Assembly: GCF_000013745.1 (NCBI RefSeq)
Contig: NC_007925.1
Location: 4,464,001 to 4,528,000, forward strand
Reading direction: 5' to 3'
DNA length: 64,000 nt
Source of the DNA: Rhodopseudomonas_A palustris_F
GTDB lineage: Bacteria > Pseudomonadota > Alphaproteobacteria > Rhizobiales > Xanthobacteraceae
In this document: in pieces, positions 59,426 to 64,000 of the stretch
Numbering within the stretch: position 1 is the stretch's first letter
How the letters are laid out: each line of letters opens with the position of its first letter
The notes under the pieces: generated by a model
The model's input: the letters and a program-made list of their open reading frames with translations, nothing else
Told to the model about the DNA's origin: nothing
Database searches by the model: none
Position numbers and translations under genes: made by a program

Positions 59426-61240
59426 ATGTCCATGCTTCGTCTCTACACCCGGGTGCTGCAACTGCTCGGCGGAGAAGCCCGGCTCGGCTGGATCCTGGCG
59501 TTCGCCAATCTGTTGCTGGCCGGAGCGCAATTCGCCGAGCCTGTGCTGTTTGGCCGCATCGTCGACGTACTGTCCGGCAACCTCTCGACCGGCGCGCTGC
59601 AAACCTCGGTCGCCTCGCCATGGCCGTTGCTCGGCGCCTGGGTCGCCTTCGGCCTGTTCACCATCCTGTGCAGTGCGGCGGTGGCGCTGCACGCGGACCG
59701 GCTCGCGCATCGCCAGCGCCAGGCGATTTTGACCAGCTATTTCGAACATATCATGCAGCTGCCCTTGACCTATCACACCGGCACCCATTCCGGCCGGCTG
59801 ATGAAGGTGATGCTGCAGGGCACCGACGCGCTGTGGCGGCTGTGGCTCGGCTTCTTTCGCGAGCATTTCGCCGCGATCCTGTCGCTGGTCGTGCTGCTGC
59901 CGCTGGCGCTGTATATCAACTGGCGGCTGGCGATCCTGTTGTTCATCCTGTGCGTGGTGTTCACCGTGCTGACCACGCTGGTGGTGCACAAGACCTACAG
60001 CATGCAGGGCGAGGTCGAAGAGCAGTACAGCGATCTCTCGGCGCGAGCCTCCGACGCCCTCGGCAACGTGGCATTGGTGCAGAGCTTCGTGCGGATCGAC
60101 GCCGAAGTGCAGGGGCTGCGCTTCGTCGCCGACCGGCTGCTGGCACTGCAGATGCCGGTGCTATCCTGGTGGGCGCTGGTTACCGTGATCACGCGGGCCT
60201 CCACCACCATCACCGTGCTGGCGATCTTCACCGTCGGCATCGCGCTGCACGAGCAGGGCCTCACCAGCGTCGGCGAGATCGTGATGTTCGTGTCGTTCGC
60301 CACGCTGCTGATCCAGAAGCTCGAACAAGTGGTGTCCTTCATCAACAGCGTGTTCATGGAGGCGCCGCGACTGCAGGAATTCTTCAACGTGCTGGACGCC
60401 GTGCCGGCGGTGCGCGACCGCCCCGATGCGGTCGATCCCGAGCGGCTGCAGGGCCTGGTCGAATTCAAGGACGTGTCGTTCTCCTATGACGGCAAGCGGC
60501 CGGCGGTCGCCGACCTGTCGTTCACCGCGCGGCCCGGCGAGACCATCGCGCTGGTCGGCGCCACCGGCGCCGGCAAATCCACCGCGATCGCGCTGCTGCA
60601 TCGCGCCTTCGATCCGCAGTCCGGCGTGATCAGGATCGATGGCCTGGACGTCCGCGACCTGACGCTGGCCGGGCTGCGGCGCAATATCGGCGTGGTGTTC
60701 CAGGAGGCCTTGCTGTTCAACCGCTCGATCGCCGACAATCTGCGGGTCGGCAAGCCGGACGCCACCGAGGAGGAAATGCGCACCGCCGCCAGCCGCGCCC
60801 AGGCACTCGACTTCATCGAACGCAGCGAACAGAAATTCGACACCAACGCCGGCGAACGCGGCCGCATGCTGTCCGGCGGCGAGCGGCAACGGCTGTCGAT
60901 CGCCCGTGCGCTGTTGAAAGATCCGCCGATCCTGATTCTCGACGAAGCCACCTCCGCGCTCGACGCGGTGACCGAGGCCAAGGTCAATCTGGCGCTCGAC
61001 GAGGTGATGAAGGGCCGCACCACCTTCGTAATCGCGCATCGGCTCTCGACCATTCGCCACGCCACGCGCATCCTGGTGTTCGAAGCCGGGCGGGTGATCG
61101 AAAGCGGAACTTTCGATGAATTGCTGGCGCGCCAGGGCCATTTCGCCGCACTGGCGCGCGCCCAGTTCATGGTGCAGGAGACCTCGCGTGCCAACATGGC
61201 TGCTCCGCTCGAACATGCAGCGAGTGCGAAGATCAGTTGA
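59426..61240 (+). CDS. ndvA: Cyclic beta-1,2-glucan ABC exporter (NdvA/ChvA)
   Basis: 604 residues, half-size exporter with fused ATPase. Six membrane helices (about 20-300), then the nucleotide-binding domain: Walker A GATGAGKST, signature MLSGGERQRLSIARALL, Walker B ILILDEATSALD and switch AHRLSTIRHA. The N-terminus (LYTRVLQLLGGEARLGWILAFANLLLAGAQFAEPVLFGRI) matches NdvA/ChvA closely. Exports periplasmic glucan for osmotic adaptation. The glucan synthase gene (ndvB) is not in the window. Confidence 0.9.
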   Translation: MSMLRLYTRVLQLLGGEARLGWILAFANLLLAGAQFAEPVLFGRIVDVLSGNLSTGALQTSVASPWPLLGAWVAFGLFTILCSAAVALHADRLAHRQRQAILTSYFEHIMQLPLTYHTGTHSGRLMKVMLQGTDALWRLWLGFFREHFAAILSLVVLLPLALYINWRLAILLFILCVVFTVLTTLVVHKTYSMQGEVEEQYSDLSARASDALGNVALVQSFVRIDAEVQGLRFVADRLLALQMPVLSWWALVTVITRASTTITVLAIFTVGIALHEQGLTSVGEIVMFVSFATLLIQKLEQVVSFINSVFMEAPRLQEFFNVLDAVPAVRDRPDAVDPERLQGLVEFKDVSFSYDGKRPAVADLSFTARPGETIALVGATGAGKSTAIALLHRAFDPQSGVIRIDGLDVRDLTLAGLRRNIGVVFQEALLFNRSIADNLRVGKPDATEEEMRTAASRAQALDFIERSEQKFDTNAGERGRMLSGGERQRLSIARALLKDPPILILDEATSALDAVTEAKVNLALDEVMKGRTTFVIAHRLSTIRHATRILVFEAGRVIESGTFDELLARQGHFAALARAQFMVQETSRANMAAPLEHAASAKIS

Positions 61241-61487
61241 TAACGGTGTCATTGCGCCCGCCGTTGCCTTGGTCCCGTTGCCCCCGCTCCGCTTCGCGCC
61301 GGCGGGGCCGCGCCGTCGAATTTTGGCCCCTTTCGTCGACGATTAACCTGTCGCGAGCCCTGTTCTGCGAACCCAAGCCGGTATAGGTTTGACCACGCCA
61401 TGGTGCTTGGCGGCTGGATACGCTTGAAGGCCGAACTCAACAGGATCTGCGCGCCACGCGCGGGCCCCAAAAGACCGGAATCGGATA

Positions 61488-62945
61488 GTGCATTCTTTTG
61501 CTCTCGCGTTTCGCATGCCGTCGTTGAAGTTGTTGGCCCTGCTCGCGGGGCTGTCCGCTTGCGCGCTCACGCCACGCGCGGCGCAAGCCGAAGCGCTGCT
61601 GCTGATCGAAGCCGATACCGGCAAGGTGCTGCAGGCTGAGAACGCCACCTATCCGTGGTATCCGGCCTCGGTGACCAAGCTGATGACCGCCTATGTCACG
61701 CTGAAGGCGATCAAGGAAGGGCGCATCACGCTCGACACGCTGCTGACGGTATCGCCGACCGCGGCCTCGCAGTCGCCCTCGAAGATGGGATTTCGCGCCG
61801 GCACCCAGCTCACCGTCGACAACGCCTTGAAGATGATGCTGGTGAAGTCGGCCAACGACATGGCTGTGGTGCTCGCCGAAGGCGTCGGCGGTTCGATCGA
61901 CGGCTTTTCGGCGATGATGAACGACAACGCGCAGCGGCTCGGCATGACCCAGACCTCCTACGTCAATCCCAACGGATTGCCGGCCGACGGCCAGATCACC
62001 TCGGCGCGCGATCTCGGCATTCTCGCCCGCGCCATCATCCGCGACCTGCCGGAATACGAGTATTTCGTCCATATCCCGTCGATCCGTTTCGGCAAACGGG
62101 TGACGCAGAATTTCAACCGGCTGATCGGCCGCTATCCCGGCGCCGACGGCTTCAAGACCGGCTTCATCTGCGCCTCCGGCTTCAACCTGGTGGCGTCGGC
62201 GACCCGCGACGGCAAGCGGCTGATCGCGGTGGTGCTCGGCGCGCCGTCGTCGCAGGCCCGCGCGCTGAAAGCCGCGCAATTGCTGGAGCGCGGGTTTTCC
62301 GCCAACCAGCTGACCTGGCTGCGCCCGGCGCTCGGCACCGTCGACAACCTGGCGCCGATCGACGCCGCACCGCCGAATTTGCGCGACGAGATGTGCGGGC
62401 CGAAACGCAAGCGCCCGGCCAGCGATGAATCCGAGGAAGACAACATCGCCAGCGCGACCGGCGAGAGCGCCATGAGCTTCTTCAGCGCCGGGCTGCAGCC
62501 GCCGGCCTTGCGGCCGGTGGATATGCTCGCCGCAGCCCCCGCACCGTCCGAGCCGATCGTGGTTTATACCGGGCCGAAGAAGACCGGCGCCGAACTGATC
62601 GCCGCGGTCGCGGTCGAGGCGCAGAAGCAAACCCCGAAGCCGCGCGGCAAGAAAACCCTCGCCGCCAAGAAGCCGGATGGCGCCGCCGACGCCAAGGACA
62701 GCAAATCAGCCGGTTCGGACGGCCGGGTGTCGCTGACCATCGATCCGAAAGCTGCGCCGAAGCCGGCGCATGCCGGCAAGCAGGTCCACGCCAAACCTGA
62801 CGCGGCGGCGGTGAAGCCCGCCGAGAAGCCCGCCGCCTCGGCGACAGCCAAACCGGCCGCCAAGGATAAGCCGAAGGCGGCCAGCAAACCGACGCCGAAG
62901 GCGAATACCACCGGCGACGCCAAGCCAGCCGACCCGAAGACCTAA
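61488..62945 (+). CDS. dacA: D-alanyl-D-alanine carboxypeptidase (DacA/PBP5-type) with long basic tail
   Basis: 485 residues if the GTG at 61488 is used; an ATG at 61515 (MPSLKLLALL) gives a cleaner signal peptide. Serine peptidase S11 motifs: SxxK in YPASVTKLM, SxN in VKSANDM, KTG in DGFKTGFI. It trims pentapeptides in periplasmic peptidoglycan. After about residue 330 a tail rich in Ala, Lys and Pro (about 150 residues, AKPAAKDKPKAASKP-like) follows and probably binds the wall or membrane non-specifically. A hairpin is found 46 bp after the stop. Confidence 0.93.
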   Translation: MHSFALAFRMPSLKLLALLAGLSACALTPRAAQAEALLLIEADTGKVLQAENATYPWYPASVTKLMTAYVTLKAIKEGRITLDTLLTVSPTAASQSPSKMGFRAGTQLTVDNALKMMLVKSANDMAVVLAEGVGGSIDGFSAMMNDNAQRLGMTQTSYVNPNGLPADGQITSARDLGILARAIIRDLPEYEYFVHIPSIRFGKRVTQNFNRLIGRYPGADGFKTGFICASGFNLVASATRDGKRLIAVVLGAPSSQARALKAAQLLERGFSANQLTWLRPALGTVDNLAPIDAAPPNLRDEMCGPKRKRPASDESEEDNIASATGESAMSFFSAGLQPPALRPVDMLAAAPAPSEPIVVYTGPKKTGAELIAAVAVEAQKQTPKPRGKKTLAAKKPDGAADAKDSKSAGSDGRVSLTIDPKAAPKPAHAGKQVHAKPDAAAVKPAEKPAASATAKPAAKDKPKAASKPTPKANTTGDAKPADPKT

Positions 62946-62991
62946 CTGACGCGGCGCATCTACCGCGGCGCACCAGCGTATTCCGCGGTTC

Positions 62992-63016
62992 GGAACGCGC
63001 TACCGCGACGCGTTCC
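62992..63016. other. Hairpin downstream of dacA
   Basis: GGAACGCG-N9-CGCGTTCC, a perfect 8-bp stem without a T-tract. It may be a weak terminator or a processing end. Nothing else is seen in the gap 62946-63253. Confidence 0.5.
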
Positions 63017-63253
63017 GTCCGCCGGACTTCGTCGGCCCCCGCGCAAACCCCCTCGACTAACCGCTGCTTGCGTTCGGGCGCGGCTTTGCCCAATACTTCC
63101 CGCCAACAAGGCGCCCCGCGCAACAGCGGGGACCGCAGGTTTATGGCGATCGAACGCGCCCTGGCATTTTCAGGTGGATCTCGTTTGCATGGACATGGGC
63201 CTGGCAACCGATTGGAGCAGCGCGCTCCAAGGAAGGACTCGAGGGGAAACATC

Positions 63254-64000
63254 ATGGAGCGCATCTGGCTCAAGCATTATCCGCCCGGCGTGCCCGCGGA
63301 CATCGACGTCAACCAATACCCGTCGCTGGTCGACCTGCTGGAAGAGAGCTTCGCGAAATTTCGCGACCGCAAAGCCTTCATCTGTATGGACAAGGCGATC
63401 AGTTACGGCCAGCTCGACGAGATGTCGACGGCGCTCGGCGCTTATCTGCAAAGCAAGGGGTTGAAGCAGGGCGCGCGCGTCGCGGTGATGATGCCGAACG
63501 TGCTGCAATATCCGATCGCCACCGCCGCGGTGCTGCGCGCCGGCTTTGCCGTGGTCAACGTCAATCCGCTCTACACCCCGCGCGAGCTCGAACATCAGCT
63601 GAAGGATTCCGGCGCCGAGGCGATCATCGTGTTGGAGAACTTCGCCTCCACCGTCGAGCATGTGATCGCGCGCACCGGCGTGAAGCACGTCATCGTTGGC
63701 GCCATGGGCGACCTGCTCGGCTTCAAAGGCGTCATCGTCAACTTCGTGGTGCGCCGGGTCAAGAAAATGGTGCCGGCGTTCTCGCTGCCGAGCAAGGTGG
63801 CGTTCAACGACGCGCTGGCCGCAGGGCGCAGCCTCAAATTTGCCAAGCCGACAATCGGCCCGGACGACGTCGCCTTCCTGCAATATACCGGCGGCACTAC
63901 CGGCGTGTCGAAGGGCGCCACGCTGCTGCATCGCAACGTGGTCGCCAACGTGCTGCAGAACGACGCCTGGCTGCAGCCGGCGCTCACCAAACCGCCGCAT
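63254..64000 (+). CDS. fadD: Long-chain fatty-acid-CoA ligase, N-terminal part
   Basis: The gene runs off the window after 249 codons. It starts at the ATG 63254 behind GAGGGG. The protein begins MERIWLKHYPPGVPADID; then come SLVDLLEESFAKFRDRKAF, VAVMMPNVLQYPIATAAVLRAG and VNVNPLYTPRELEHQLKDSGAEA. The AMP-binding signature is YTGGTTGVSKGATLLHRN. It activates fatty acids to acyl-CoA for beta-oxidation or lipid synthesis. The exact chain-length preference cannot be told. Confidence 0.93.
   Translation, partial: MERIWLKHYPPGVPADIDVNQYPSLVDLLEESFAKFRDRKAFICMDKAISYGQLDEMSTALGAYLQSKGLKQGARVAVMMPNVLQYPIATAAVLRAGFAVVNVNPLYTPRELEHQLKDSGAEAIIVLENFASTVEHVIARTGVKHVIVGAMGDLLGFKGVIVNFVVRRVKKMVPAFSLPSKVAFNDALAAGRSLKFAKPTIGPDDVAFLQYTGGTTGVSKGATLLHRNVVANVLQNDAWLQPALTKPPH

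Noticed and set aside
62992..63016. EcfG promoter ahead of fadD (GGAAC ... CGTT)
   Set aside because: The spacing is only 14 bases, and the two elements are the arms of a perfect hairpin downstream of dacA.
1..64000. tRNA, rRNA or other standard RNA genes
   Set aside because: No cloverleaf or rRNA segment was recognised by eye in the intergenic gaps. A tRNAscan/Infernal run would be decisive.

Overview
The window is GC-rich, densely coded chromosomal DNA. By gene content it comes from a purple non-sulfur alphaproteobacterium of the Rhodopseudomonas/Bradyrhizobium group, most likely Rhodopseudomonas palustris or a close relative. The reasons are a PhyR-NepR-EcfG general stress locus, an AadR/FnrN-type regulator, a haem-PAS FixL with FixJ and FixK, an E. 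coli-type nuo operon with fused nuoCD, a cyclic-glucan exporter (NdvA) and a Pat-type protein acyltransferase. The species call is inference; no rRNA or tRNA gene was recognised.

Layout. 1-6.2 kb: sulfate uptake and activation (cysG start, divergent; cysD, cysNC, sbp, cysT, cysW) with REP-like palindromes inside the operon and no cysA. 6.2-9.6 kb: an EF-hand-like low-complexity protein and malate synthase G with a clear terminator. 9.6-17.1 kb: an envelope and general-stress block: a 53-residue membrane peptide, a DUF2865 protein, an L,D-transpeptidase, an AI-2E-family permease, phyR, nepR-ecfG and an HWE-type sensor kinase. EcfG-type promoters (GGAAC-N16-CGTT) can be read in front of the transpeptidase and phyR. 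17.3-22.4 kb: accessory-looking genes: an orphan ureG, a truncated H-NS-like protein, a lysine-rich protein followed by a 16-bp tandem repeat, an orphan molybdopterin oxidoreductase and small hypotheticals. 22.4-31.3 kb: a cyclic-nucleotide-gated channel, aadR, a cytochrome c, an Mla-type lipid ABC transporter, and pat.

31.5-41.9 kb is an oxygen-response island: CBS protein, APH/AAA fusion kinase, PHA synthase, two universal stress proteins, CBS-BON protein, fixL-fixJ, a lone receiver, and fixK. 42.3-44.8 kb: O-acetylhomoserine sulfhydrylase, with an apparently intact IS630-family element inserted directly behind its stop codon. 44.95-59.1 kb: a 13-gene nuo operon on the minus strand (nuoA to nuoN, with fused CD). 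59.4-64 kb: ndvA, a D-Ala-D-Ala carboxypeptidase, and the start of fadD.

The strongest unifying signal is a set of FNR/FixK-type boxes (TTGAY-N4-RTCAA) located by eye. They precede the cytochrome c gene, the Mla operon, the CBS/APH-kinase divergent pair, the usp-phaC/usp pair, the CBS-BON gene, the lone receiver and the nuo operon. Together they suggest a FixLJ-FixK and/or AadR regulon that covers most of the 24-59 kb segment and links low oxygen to a second complex I, polyhydroxyalkanoate synthesis, adenylate-sensing CBS/Usp proteins and outer-membrane lipid transport.
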